DNA of 64,000 nt from UBA10649 sp963755335. Its GTDB lineage: Bacteria; Actinomycetota; Actinomycetes; S36-B12. The stretch is from the NCBI GenBank assembly GCA_963755335.1, contig CAVWJW010000008.1:1178001-1242000 (forward strand). Direction: 5' to 3'. The translations under genes and the position numbers were made by a program. The notes beneath the pieces are model-generated. The model saw only the letters and a list, made by a program, of their open reading frames with translations, did not search any database and had not been told where the DNA came from. Shown one piece after another: positions 57,074-64,000 of the stretch (position 1 is the first letter of the stretch; every line of letters starts with the position of its first letter).

Positions 57074-59638
57074 ATGGCTTCCCGCACGTCGGCACGCCCT
57101 GCACGCAGTGCGTCCCGACCTCCCACCCGCTCGTCCGGCAGTCGGCCCAAGCCGGCCGCCCGGCCCAAGGCCCGGCGACCGGTCCGCCGACCCGCCGGTC
57201 CCGGTCCGGTGGCCCGACTGGTCATGGCCCTGGGCCGTGCCGTGCGGGCCATCTGGTTCGGCATCGCGCACGTCCTCGGCTCGAGCGCGCGCGCGGTGGG
57301 ACGCAGTGCCCGCGACCTCGACCCGACCCATCGTCGCGACGGCCTGGGGCTGGCCCTCGTGGCCGGGGCGGCGGTCCTCATCGCCGCCACCTGGTTCGGT
57401 GTCGACGGCTGGTTCGTGTCCTGGGTCGACGTCGTGGTGACGTCGGTGCTCGGCTCCCTGGCATGGGTGACCCCGTTGATCCTCCTGGCGCTTGCGTGGC
57501 GCTTCCTGCGGCACCCCGATCAGTCGGCGACCACCGGGCGGCTCGCCATCGGCGGCTCGGCGGCCCTGGTGGGCGTCGTCGGTCTGTGGCACCTGTCGCA
57601 GGGCTCGGCCACGCCAAGCGACGGAGCCGACGCCATGGCAGCCGGCGGCGGGGTCGTGGGCTGGCTGGCCACCGCGCCTGCCGTCGCAGCGGTGGGTCCG
57701 GTCGTGTCGGCGTTCCTGCTGGTGCTGCTTGTCGTCTTCGGCGTGCTCGTCCTGACCGCCACCTCGCTCGCCTCCGTGCGCGACCGCCTCGTCCGGGGGA
57801 TCCGCGGCCTCGCGACCCTCGTGCGCCGGCCGGCTCGACGTGCGTCGCAGCCCGCCTCGGATCTTCCACTCGATGAGGATCCTGACCTCGTCATGCAGCC
57901 GTTCGCGATGTCGCTCTCGCACGACCTCGACGAGGACGACGACGACTCCGCGTCGGACCACCTGCTCGTCCACGACACCGATCTGCTCGACGACGAGGAC
58001 CGTCCGGCCGCGATCCTCATGGCCGGACTTGCCGATGCCCCGATCCTGCATGTGGCGGACCTGCCCACCGAGCAGCACGTGGTGGGCCACCCCGCCCGCC
58101 ACGAGACCGTCGTCATCTCGAAGACACCGCCGCCCAAGGCACCCGTGCAGCTGACGCTGCCACGGCGCGCGCCCTACTCCCTCCCGAAGTCGACCGTGCT
58201 GAAGTCCGGGCCGGCGCATCGCACGGCCACCCGAGCCAATGAGCACGTCGTTGCCGCCCTGACCGAGGTCATGGAGCAGTTCGCGATCGACGCCACCATC
58301 ACCGGCTTCATGCGTGGCCCGACGGTCACGCGCTACGAGATCGAGCTGGGCCCGAGCGTCAAGGTGGAGCGGGTGACGGCCCTGAGCAAGAACATCGCGT
58401 ACGCCGTCGCCAGTGCCGACGTGCGCATCCTCAGCCCCATCCCGGGCAAGAAGGCCATCGGCGTGGAGATCCCGAACACCGACCGCGAGCTCGTCGCCCT
58501 CGGCGACGTGCTCACCAGCGACACCGCCGTCAACGACAGCCATCCGCTGGCGGCGGCACTGGGCAAGGATGTCGAGGGCAACTTCGTCATCGCCAACCTC
58601 GCCCGCATGCCGCACCTTCTCGTCGCCGGGGCGACAGGAGCGGGAAAGTCCAGCTGCATCAACAGTCTTATCGTGTCCATCCTCATGCGCTCGACGCCCG
58701 AGGACGTACGCCTCATCCTCGTCGACCCGAAGCGCGTGGAGCTCGCGGCCTACGAGGGCGTCCCGCACCTGATCACGCCGATCATCACCAACCCGAAGAA
58801 GGCCGCTGACGCACTGCAGTGGGTCGTCAAGGAGATGGACCGGCGCTACGACGACCTCGCCCACTTCGGCTTCCGCCACGTCGACCAGTTCAACAAGGCG
58901 GTCCGGGCCGGCAAGGTCAAGCCGCTGCCGGGCAGCGAGCGCATCGTCGAGCCGTACCCGTACCTGCTGGTGATCGTCGACGAGCTCGCCGACCTGATGA
59001 TGGTGGCGCCGCGCGACGTCGAGGACGCCATCGTGCGCATCACTCAGCTCGCCCGCGCAGCAGGCATCCACCTGGTGCTGGCTACGCAGCGACCGAGCGT
59101 CGACGTGGTCACCGGCCTGATCAAGGCGAACGTGCCCAGCCGCCTGGCGTTCTCCACCTCGAGCCTTGCCGACAGCCGCGTCATCCTCGACCAGGCCGGC
59201 GCCGAGAAGCTCGTCGGCCAGGGCGACGGCCTGTTCCTGCCCATGGGCGCCAACAAGTCCATGCGCATCCAGGGCGCGTTCGTCAGCGAGGCTGAGATCA
59301 AGGCGGTCGTCGCGCACTGCCGGGCCCAGGGCGACGCCGACTACATCCCCGAGGTCACCTCGCACGTGGCCGCGACGCGTGAGGTCGACAGCGAGATCGG
59401 CGACGACCTCGACGTGCTTCTTCAGGCGGTCGAACTGGTTGTCACGACGCAGTTCGGTTCGACCTCGATGCTGCAGCGCAAGCTGCGCGTGGGCTTCGCC
59501 AAGGCCGGCCGCCTGATGGACCTGATGGAGACGCGTGGCGTCGTCGGGCCCAGCGAGGGCTCGAAGGCTCGCGACGTCCTGGTCAAGCCCGATGAGCTGC
59601 CCGGGCTGCTGATGGTCATCCGTGGCGAGGATCAGTGA
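57074..59638 (+). CDS. ftsK: DNA translocase FtsK
   Basis: Chromosome translocase of about 854 residues acting at the division septum. A basic N terminus (ASRTSARPARSASRPPTRSSG) precedes about four membrane helices (residues 90-235). An acidic linker (DEDDDDSASD) follows, then the RecA-like motor with Walker A AGATGAGKSS (near residue 518) and Walker B YLLVIVDELADLMMV. The C-terminal gamma domain includes QRKLRVGFAKAGRLMDLMETRGVVG. The start ATG at 57074 is preferred because of the TACGCT box. Confidence 0.95.
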   Translation: MASRTSARPARSASRPPTRSSGSRPKPAARPKARRPVRRPAGPGPVARLVMALGRAVRAIWFGIAHVLGSSARAVGRSARDLDPTHRRDGLGLALVAGAAVLIAATWFGVDGWFVSWVDVVVTSVLGSLAWVTPLILLALAWRFLRHPDQSATTGRLAIGGSAALVGVVGLWHLSQGSATPSDGADAMAAGGGVVGWLATAPAVAAVGPVVSAFLLVLLVVFGVLVLTATSLASVRDRLVRGIRGLATLVRRPARRASQPASDLPLDEDPDLVMQPFAMSLSHDLDEDDDDSASDHLLVHDTDLLDDEDRPAAILMAGLADAPILHVADLPTEQHVVGHPARHETVVISKTPPPKAPVQLTLPRRAPYSLPKSTVLKSGPAHRTATRANEHVVAALTEVMEQFAIDATITGFMRGPTVTRYEIELGPSVKVERVTALSKNIAYAVASADVRILSPIPGKKAIGVEIPNTDRELVALGDVLTSDTAVNDSHPLAAALGKDVEGNFVIANLARMPHLLVAGATGAGKSSCINSLIVSILMRSTPEDVRLILVDPKRVELAAYEGVPHLITPIITNPKKAADALQWVVKEMDRRYDDLAHFGFRHVDQFNKAVRAGKVKPLPGSERIVEPYPYLLVIVDELADLMMVAPRDVEDAIVRITQLARAAGIHLVLATQRPSVDVVTGLIKANVPSRLAFSTSSLADSRVILDQAGAEKLVGQGDGLFLPMGANKSMRIQGAFVSEAEIKAVVAHCRAQGDADYIPEVTSHVAATREVDSEIGDDLDVLLQAVELVVTTQFGSTSMLQRKLRVGFAKAGRLMDLMETRGVVGPSEGSKARDVLVKPDELPGLLMVIRGEDQ

Positions 59639-59705
59639 CAGGATCGACTGCAGGTACCGCACCACCGACATACGATGACAAATCAGAGCACCACGGGGAG
59701 GTGAC

Positions 59706-59951
59706 ATGTCCGTCGGCAAGATGCTGAATGAGGCACGGGTTGCGCGGGGCATGTCGCTCGAGGACCTTGCGCAGGTGACGAAGCTGCGCGCCTCGATCCT
59801 GGCGGCCATGGAGGACGACGACTTCAGCCACTGCGGCGGCACGGTGTACGCGCGGGGCCAGCTTCGGGCGATGGCGCCGGTCCTCGGGCTTGATCCGGAG
59901 GATCTCGTCGACGAGTTCGAGCGCGGCAGGGGCGAGCGCCCGAACGACTGA
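59706..59951 (+). CDS. Short RodZ-like helix-turn-helix protein
   Basis: An 81-residue protein consisting only of the RodZ/HTH_25-type Xre domain (LNEARVARGMSLEDLAQVTKLRASILAAMEDDDFSHCGGTVYARGQLRAMAPVLGLDPEDLVDEFERGR). Full RodZ proteins continue with a basic juxtamembrane segment, a membrane helix and a periplasmic domain; all are absent and the stop is in frame. The ATG at 59706 has GGGGAGG upstream. It lies between ftsK and rimO as in other actinomycetes. It may be a soluble DNA-binding protein. Confidence 0.8.
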   Translation: MSVGKMLNEARVARGMSLEDLAQVTKLRASILAAMEDDDFSHCGGTVYARGQLRAMAPVLGLDPEDLVDEFERGRGERPND

Positions 59952-59964
59952 CGGCGGCGGTCCG

Positions 59965-59970
59965 TACTCT
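59965..59970 (+). promoter_or_regulatory. -10 element TACTCT of a leaderless rimO promoter
   Basis: TACTCT, six bases, then the GTG at 59977. Confidence 0.5.
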
Positions 59971-59976
59971 TGGACG

Positions 59977-61428
59977 GTGCCTGACAACAGCAAGGTGGCG
60001 GTCGTCACGCTCGGCTGCGCCCGCAACGAGGTGGACTCCGAGGAGATGGCTGCCCGGCTGGCGCTGGGCGGCTGGACGCTCGTCGACGATCCTGAGGATG
60101 CCGACGCCGTGCTGGTCAACACCTGCGGGTTCGTCGACGTCGCCAAGAAGGACTCGATCGACGCCCTCCTGGCGGCCGCCGACCTCAAGGACGACGGTGC
60201 CGGTCCCAAGGCGGTCGTCGCGGTCGGCTGCCTGGCGGAGCGCTACGGCCGCGACCTCGCAGAGTCGCTGCCCGAGGCCGACGCCGTGCTCGGGTTCGAC
60301 GACTACCCCGACATCGCCGAGACCCTGCGCCGGATCGTCGGCGGCGAGCAGCACGTCCCGCATGCGCCGACCGACCGCCGGCACCTCCTGCCACTGACCC
60401 CCGTCGACCGCTCTGCCGCCGCGGTGAGCGTTCCTGGTCACGGTGCAGCCACCGAGGAGGAGCACGCCCCCGGCTGGACGCCGCCGGTGCTGCGCCGCCG
60501 TCTCGACGGCAGTCCGGTCGCACCGGTCAAACTCGCGTCGGGCTGCGACCGGCGCTGCACCTTCTGCGCCATCCCGTCGTTCCGCGGCTCGTTCGTGTCG
60601 CGTCCGCCGCTCGACGTCGTCGCGGAGATCGCGTGGCTGGTCGGGCAGGGCGTGCACGAGGTCGTCCTCGTCAGCGAGAACTCCACGTCGTACGGCAAGG
60701 ACCTCGGCGACCTGCGACTGCTCGAGGCGCTGCTCCCACGCATCGCCGCCGACACCACTGTCGAACGCGTGCGCGTGGCCTACCTGCAGCCGGCCGAGGT
60801 ACGACCCGATCTCCTGGCGGCCATCGCCCAGGTCGACGTCGTCGCTCCCTACTACGACCTGTCCTTCCAGCACGCCAGCGCGACCGTGCTGCGGCGCATG
60901 CGCCGATTCGGGGGCAAGGACGCGTTCCTCGGGCTGGTCAGCAGGATCCGCGAGCTCGATCCGGCCGCGGGCATCCGCAGCAACGTGATCGTCGGGTTCC
61001 CCGGCGAGACCGACGACGAGTACGCCGAGCTGCTCGCCTTCCTCGAGGAGGCGCGCCTCGACGCCGTCGGCGTGTTCGGGTACAGCGACGAGGACGGCAC
61101 CGAGGCGGCGACCCTGCCCGACAAGATCGATGCCGACGTCATCCGGCAGCGGGTCGAAGAGGTCACCGCGCTCGTCGACGAGGTCATGGCCCAGCGCGCC
61201 GAGGATCGCATCGGCGAGCAGGTGGTGGTCCTCGTCGAGTCCGTCGACGTGGATGACGACGGCAGCCCGGTGGCGATCGGGAGGGCCGGGCATCAAGGCC
61301 CCGACGACGCCTCGACGGCGATCTGGATCGGCGACGAGGGCATCGCCGTCGGCGACATGGTCCGGGCGATCGTCGTGGACGTGGACGGCGTGGACCTCCT
61401 GGCGCGTCCCGTCGGATCGCCTTCGTGA
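59977..61428 (+). CDS. rimO: Ribosomal protein uS12 methylthiotransferase
   Basis: Radical-SAM methylthiotransferase of 483 residues modifying Asp of S12. The N-terminal UPF0004 domain has TLGCARNEVDSE, NTCGFVDVAKKDSI and VGCLAERYG (three cluster Cys). The radical SAM CxxxCxxC is CDRRCTFC, followed by IPSFRGSFVSRP; the C-terminal part is TRAM-like. A lower-complexity insert (SAAAVSVPGHGAATEEEHAPGW) lies between the two domains. Its stop overlaps the pgsA start by four bases. Confidence 0.94.
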   Translation: MPDNSKVAVVTLGCARNEVDSEEMAARLALGGWTLVDDPEDADAVLVNTCGFVDVAKKDSIDALLAAADLKDDGAGPKAVVAVGCLAERYGRDLAESLPEADAVLGFDDYPDIAETLRRIVGGEQHVPHAPTDRRHLLPLTPVDRSAAAVSVPGHGAATEEEHAPGWTPPVLRRRLDGSPVAPVKLASGCDRRCTFCAIPSFRGSFVSRPPLDVVAEIAWLVGQGVHEVVLVSENSTSYGKDLGDLRLLEALLPRIAADTTVERVRVAYLQPAEVRPDLLAAIAQVDVVAPYYDLSFQHASATVLRRMRRFGGKDAFLGLVSRIRELDPAAGIRSNVIVGFPGETDDEYAELLAFLEEARLDAVGVFGYSDEDGTEAATLPDKIDADVIRQRVEEVTALVDEVMAQRAEDRIGEQVVVLVESVDVDDDGSPVAIGRAGHQGPDDASTAIWIGDEGIAVGDMVRAIVVDVDGVDLLARPVGSPS

Positions 61429-62054
61429 AGCCACCCATCCCCGATCGCGCGGCCGACCCGGTCGGCAACGCACCCGTGGTCAACCTGCCGAACGCCCTGA
61501 CCGTGCTGCGCGTCATGTGCGTGCCGCTGCTGGCCGTCCTGCTCTACCTCGACGACGGGACCCGCGGTCCCATGCGCGACGCGGCAGCGCTGGTGTTCGT
61601 CCTCGCGTCGATCACCGACCTGATGGACGGGGCCATCGCCCGGCGCTACGGGCTGGTGACCACCTTCGGCAAGGTCGCCGACCCGATCGCGGACAAGGCG
61701 CTGACCGGCGTGGCCCTCATCGGGCTGTCGCTGATGGGCGACCTGTCGTGGTGGGTCACAGGCGTCATCCTCGTCCGGGAGATCGGCGTGACGGTCCTGC
61801 GGTTCTGGGTGATCGAGCACGGCGTCATCCCGGCCAGCCGCGGTGGCAAGGCGAAGACTCTGGCCCAGACCGTCGCGATCACGATGTACCTGGCCGATGT
61901 TCCGCTCGCCTGGTGGCCGACCGCCAGTGCCGTCGTGATGGGCATCGCGGTGATCCTGACCATCGTCACCGGCCTCGACTACGTCGTCAGGGCCGTGCGC
62001 CTGCGTCGGCAGCCGGTGGCGACGAGCACCCGGCTGGGCGAGCACCGTGGCTGA
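61425..62054 (+). CDS. pgsA: CDP-diacylglycerol--glycerol-3-phosphate 3-phosphatidyltransferase
   Basis: Membrane phospholipid synthase of 209 residues. The CDP-alcohol phosphotransferase motif is intact as DLMDGAIARRYGLVTTFGKVADPIADK (D-x2-DG-x2-AR ... G-x3-D-x3-D). About five to six membrane helices. It begins with a GTG overlapping rimO and overlaps cinA by eight bases, so the genes are tightly coupled. Confidence 0.93.
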   Translation: MKPPIPDRAADPVGNAPVVNLPNALTVLRVMCVPLLAVLLYLDDGTRGPMRDAAALVFVLASITDLMDGAIARRYGLVTTFGKVADPIADKALTGVALIGLSLMGDLSWWVTGVILVREIGVTVLRFWVIEHGVIPASRGGKAKTLAQTVAITMYLADVPLAWWPTASAVVMGIAVILTIVTGLDYVVRAVRLRRQPVATSTRLGEHRG

Positions 62055-62553
62055 TCGGCCCGATCCCGCGGCGGCGGCCGTGGTCGCCCGGCTCGTGGAC
62101 CTGGGCCTGACCGTGGCCACCGGAGAGTCCCTCACCGGGGGGCTCGTGACGGCCACCCTCGCCCAGGTCCCGGGCTGCTCGGCCGTCCTTCGCGGCGGGA
62201 TCGTGGCGTACCAGCGCGACGTCAAGGCGGGCCTCCTCGACGTGCCCGAGAGCGCCCTGGCGCAGGGGCTGGTGAGCGAGGCGGTGGCCTCGGCGATGGC
62301 CCGCGGCGCGGCCGCCCGGCTGGCGGCCGACGTGGGCATCGGCACGACGGGCGTGGCCGGTCCCGAGCCGCACGACGGGGTGCCGGTCGGCTCGGTGTGG
62401 ATCGCGGTCTGCGTGGGGCAGGTCATCGTGGCCCGCCATCTGAGCCTGGCCGGTGACCGCGAGCAGATCCGATGTCAGACCGCTGCGGCATGCTTCGAAC
62501 TGCTGGCGGAGCTGCTCTCCTCCGCCGAGGTCGGGGTTCGGCGGCGGGAATAG
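62047..62553 (+). CDS. cinA: CinA C-terminal / nicotinamide-nucleotide amidase
   Basis: A 168-residue stand-alone CinA/PncC domain. Motifs are LTVATGESLTGGLVTATLAQVPGCSAVLRGGIVAYQRDVKAGLL and GIGTTGVAGPEPHDGVPVGSVWIA. It likely deamidates NMN; the N-terminal COG1058 domain of longer CinA proteins is missing, as usual in this gene order. GTG start. Confidence 0.92.
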   Translation: MADRPDPAAAAVVARLVDLGLTVATGESLTGGLVTATLAQVPGCSAVLRGGIVAYQRDVKAGLLDVPESALAQGLVSEAVASAMARGAAARLAADVGIGTTGVAGPEPHDGVPVGSVWIAVCVGQVIVARHLSLAGDREQIRCQTAAACFELLAELLSSAEVGVRRRE

Positions 62554-62665
62554 ACGCCGATACCGGGCTGTTGGGGGCGTCAAGAGCACTCGCACGATTG
62601 CAGGCCGAGAGGTACGGTTCGGCTCTGCAGGCCAGCACCACGCAGGATCGTCGAAAGGAGGGGTC

Positions 62666-62932
62666 GTGATCGTTCTTCGGCAAGTCATCGGTGACGAGCT
62701 CCGCCGCCGCCGCCAGGACCAGGGGCGGACTCTGCGCGACGTCTCCGGCGCGGCTGCGGTGTCCTTGGGGTACCTGTCCGAGGTCGAGCGAGGGCAGAAG
62801 GAGGCCTCCAGCGAGCTGCTGGCGGCCATCTGCGGGGCCCTGGAGGTCTCGTTGTCCGACGTGCTCGCGTCGGTCAGCACTCACGTCGCTGAGGCCGAGA
62901 CCATCGAGCCGCGCGTGCCGTCGCTCGTCTAG
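62666..62932 (+). CDS. clgR: ClgR-like Xre family transcriptional regulator
   Basis: An 88-residue HTH activator; ClgR controls clp protease genes in actinomycetes. The core is LRQVIGDELRRRRQDQGRTLRDVSGAAAVSLGYLSEVERGQKEASSELLAAICGALEVSLSDVL. The very C-terminal VPSLV is degron-like. The start is the GTG at 62666, preceded by AAAGGAGGGG. The 112-base upstream gap holds a TACGGT -10 candidate (62612-62617). It ends three bases before the convergent lhr stop. Confidence 0.9.
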   Translation: MIVLRQVIGDELRRRRQDQGRTLRDVSGAAAVSLGYLSEVERGQKEASSELLAAICGALEVSLSDVLASVSTHVAEAETIEPRVPSLV

Positions 62933-62935
62933 GGC

Positions 62936-64000
62936 TCACCTCGACCGAGGTGGCCGGTAGCCCTGCGGGGTGATCAGGAACCCGGCCGCGACCATCGCCG
63001 TGGCCACAGCGCCACCGGGCATCACAGCGGAGCCGTTCACCCGCGTGATCGCCGGGTGCCGTCCCGTCGTCGCGGACGACGACCCCGCCAAGGCGCTGAG
63101 CGCCGCCGTCAGGTTGGCATCGTCCGTCGTCCAGGTGAGCAGGGATCGGCCGCCCTTCTCGAGGTAGGCCGCCGGTACGCCGTCGACGAGGACGACCACG
63201 GCACCGGCCTTGCGGCCGGGCCGGTGCGTCACGTCGACCCCGCCGAGGGCCGGCCACGGCAGCGTGGCACCGTACGCGTTCGCCGGGTCGGTCGCCGCCA
63301 GCACGAGGATGCGCCCCGACTCGTCGGAGCGGTCCTGGCGGAGCTGGTCGACCGCGGACGGCACGGCGAACTGGGCCGCGCCGAGGCCCTCGATGGCGTA
63401 CACGCGCTGGCAGCGACCGGTCTCCTCGAACGCGGACAGGACGCGGTAGACGGCCGAGAAGCCCCCCTCCAGCCGCTCGGCCACCGCGCAGCCGCGCGTG
63501 ACGATCCCGTAGCGATCCAGGAGGGCGTCTCCCACCGCGCGAGCCCGCTCGGCCGGGGCGGCCTCAGGTGGGCCCAAGGCCGACCATCGGCCGGCCGCGG
63601 CGGGCGGTCCGGACCGTGACGGCAGGGTCGGTCGACCGCGCCGCCGCGGCGCGGACGGTCGCGCCGGTCGCCCCTCGAGGCGGGCCCGCAGGACGGCCCA
63701 GCTGTCGTTGGTGAGGTGGCCCGCCCACACCAGGGTCCACAGCGCGTCGACGACGGCGGGGTCGGGCGTGACGCCGAGCTGGCCGCCGACGCGGTCGGCG
63801 ATGTCGCGGAAGAAGTACCCGCCCCCGGGCGCCAGCACCTCCAGGACGGCCCTCTCGATCGGTCCGAGGTCCTCGTCGCGGGGAGCGCCGCGCAGGAGTG
63901 GCGCGCTGCCGGCAGGTGCCAGGCAGACGATCCCGTCGCCACCGGCCAGCGGCGAGTGTCCCCACCACACGACGTCGCCGGCCGTCGTCAGCTGGTCGAT
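62936..64000 (-). CDS. lhr: Large helicase-related protein Lhr, C-terminal part (runs off the window)
   Basis: The reading frame is open to base 64000, so only the last 354 residues are seen. They match the C-terminal region of actinobacterial Lhr: DPAVVDALWTLVWAGHLTNDSWAVLRARLEG, a basic Pro/Arg linker, RYGIVTRGCAVAERLEGGFSAVYRVLSAFEETGRCQRVYAIEGLGAAQFA, and VVVLVDGVPAAYLEKGGRSLLTW. The helicase motifs lie outside the window. Lhr is a DNA-repair-linked 3'-5' helicase. Confidence 0.85.
   Translation of the reverse strand: MDQLTTAGDVVWWGHSPLAGGDGIVCLAPAGSAPLLRGAPRDEDLGPIERAVLEVLAPGGGYFFRDIADRVGGQLGVTPDPAVVDALWTLVWAGHLTNDSWAVLRARLEGRPARPSAPRRRGRPTLPSRSGPPAAAGRWSALGPPEAAPAERARAVGDALLDRYGIVTRGCAVAERLEGGFSAVYRVLSAFEETGRCQRVYAIEGLGAAQFAVPSAVDQLRQDRSDESGRILVLAATDPANAYGATLPWPALGGVDVTHRPGRKAGAVVVLVDGVPAAYLEKGGRSLLTWTTDDANLTAALSALAGSSSATTGRHPAITRVNGSAVMPGGAVATAMVAAGFLITPQGYRPPRSR

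Overview
The window is a high-GC chromosomal segment from an actinomycete (Actinomycetota). The block dxr-rip1-ispG-GNAT-proS ... rimP-nusA-ylxR-infB-rbfA-truB-ribF ... rpsO-pnp-M16 peptidase-dapB ... thyX-dapA-rnj-ftsK-rodZ-like-rimO-pgsA-cinA-clgR is the conserved order known from Streptomyces, Nocardioides and relatives. DUF3097, DUF4439, ClgR and the many leaderless TANNNT promoters agree with this. The genus cannot be named from the window alone. No rRNA, tRNA, CRISPR array, insertion sequence or prophage was seen.

Layout. (1) 1-1887: the end of a PAS-GGDEF diguanylate cyclase and a DUF3097 gene. (2) 1968-10711, minus strand: one operon for import and reductive breakdown of pyrimidines or related cyclic amides. 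It encodes beta-ureidopropionase, dihydropyrimidinase, a CoA-acylating semialdehyde dehydrogenase, a luciferase-like (LLM) oxidoreductase and an NMT1/THI5-type ABC transporter. A MocR-type regulator (10868-12268) diverges from it. (3) 12452-25614: a polyamine/agmatine catabolic region with an aminoaldehyde dehydrogenase, a spermidine/putrescine ABC importer, an FAD amine oxidase behind a potentially structured leader, an agmatinase-like ureohydrolase, a carboxy(nor)spermidine/saccharopine dehydrogenase homologue, GABA aminotransferase and a PucR regulator. A small secreted protein sits inside it. (4) 25673-32922: isoprenoid (dxr, ispG), membrane protease (rip1) and prolyl-tRNA synthetase genes. 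(5) 32925-49762: a TauE/SafE-like permease, two ferritin-like DUF4439 genes, the transcription/translation block rimP to ribF, a CPBP protease, rpsO-pnp, an M16 peptidase, dapB, and small membrane proteins with an AzlCD exporter. (6) 49856-52863: a two-component pair whose sensor looks internally duplicated. (7) 52990-64000: thyX, dapA, rnj, ftsK, a short RodZ-like HTH protein, rimO, pgsA, cinA, clgR and the C-terminal end of the helicase lhr, which runs off the window.

How it fits together. Regions 2 and 3 form an adjacent nitrogen-scavenging island. The pyrimidine operon should give beta-alanine, NH3 and CO2, and malonate semialdehyde is then taken to acetyl-CoA. The polyamine region should give GABA and then succinate semialdehyde. 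The only class III aminotransferase present is the GabT-like protein, so it may serve both routes. The first, reductive step on uracil has no classical dihydropyrimidine dehydrogenase here; the LLM enzyme holds that place in the operon.

Quality warning. Ten single-base frameshifts interrupt nine otherwise well-conserved genes, including dapA, rnj and ylxR. Nine are one-base insertions and one is a one-base deletion. Sequencing or assembly error is more likely than real gene decay, and the affected genes are annotated across the break.
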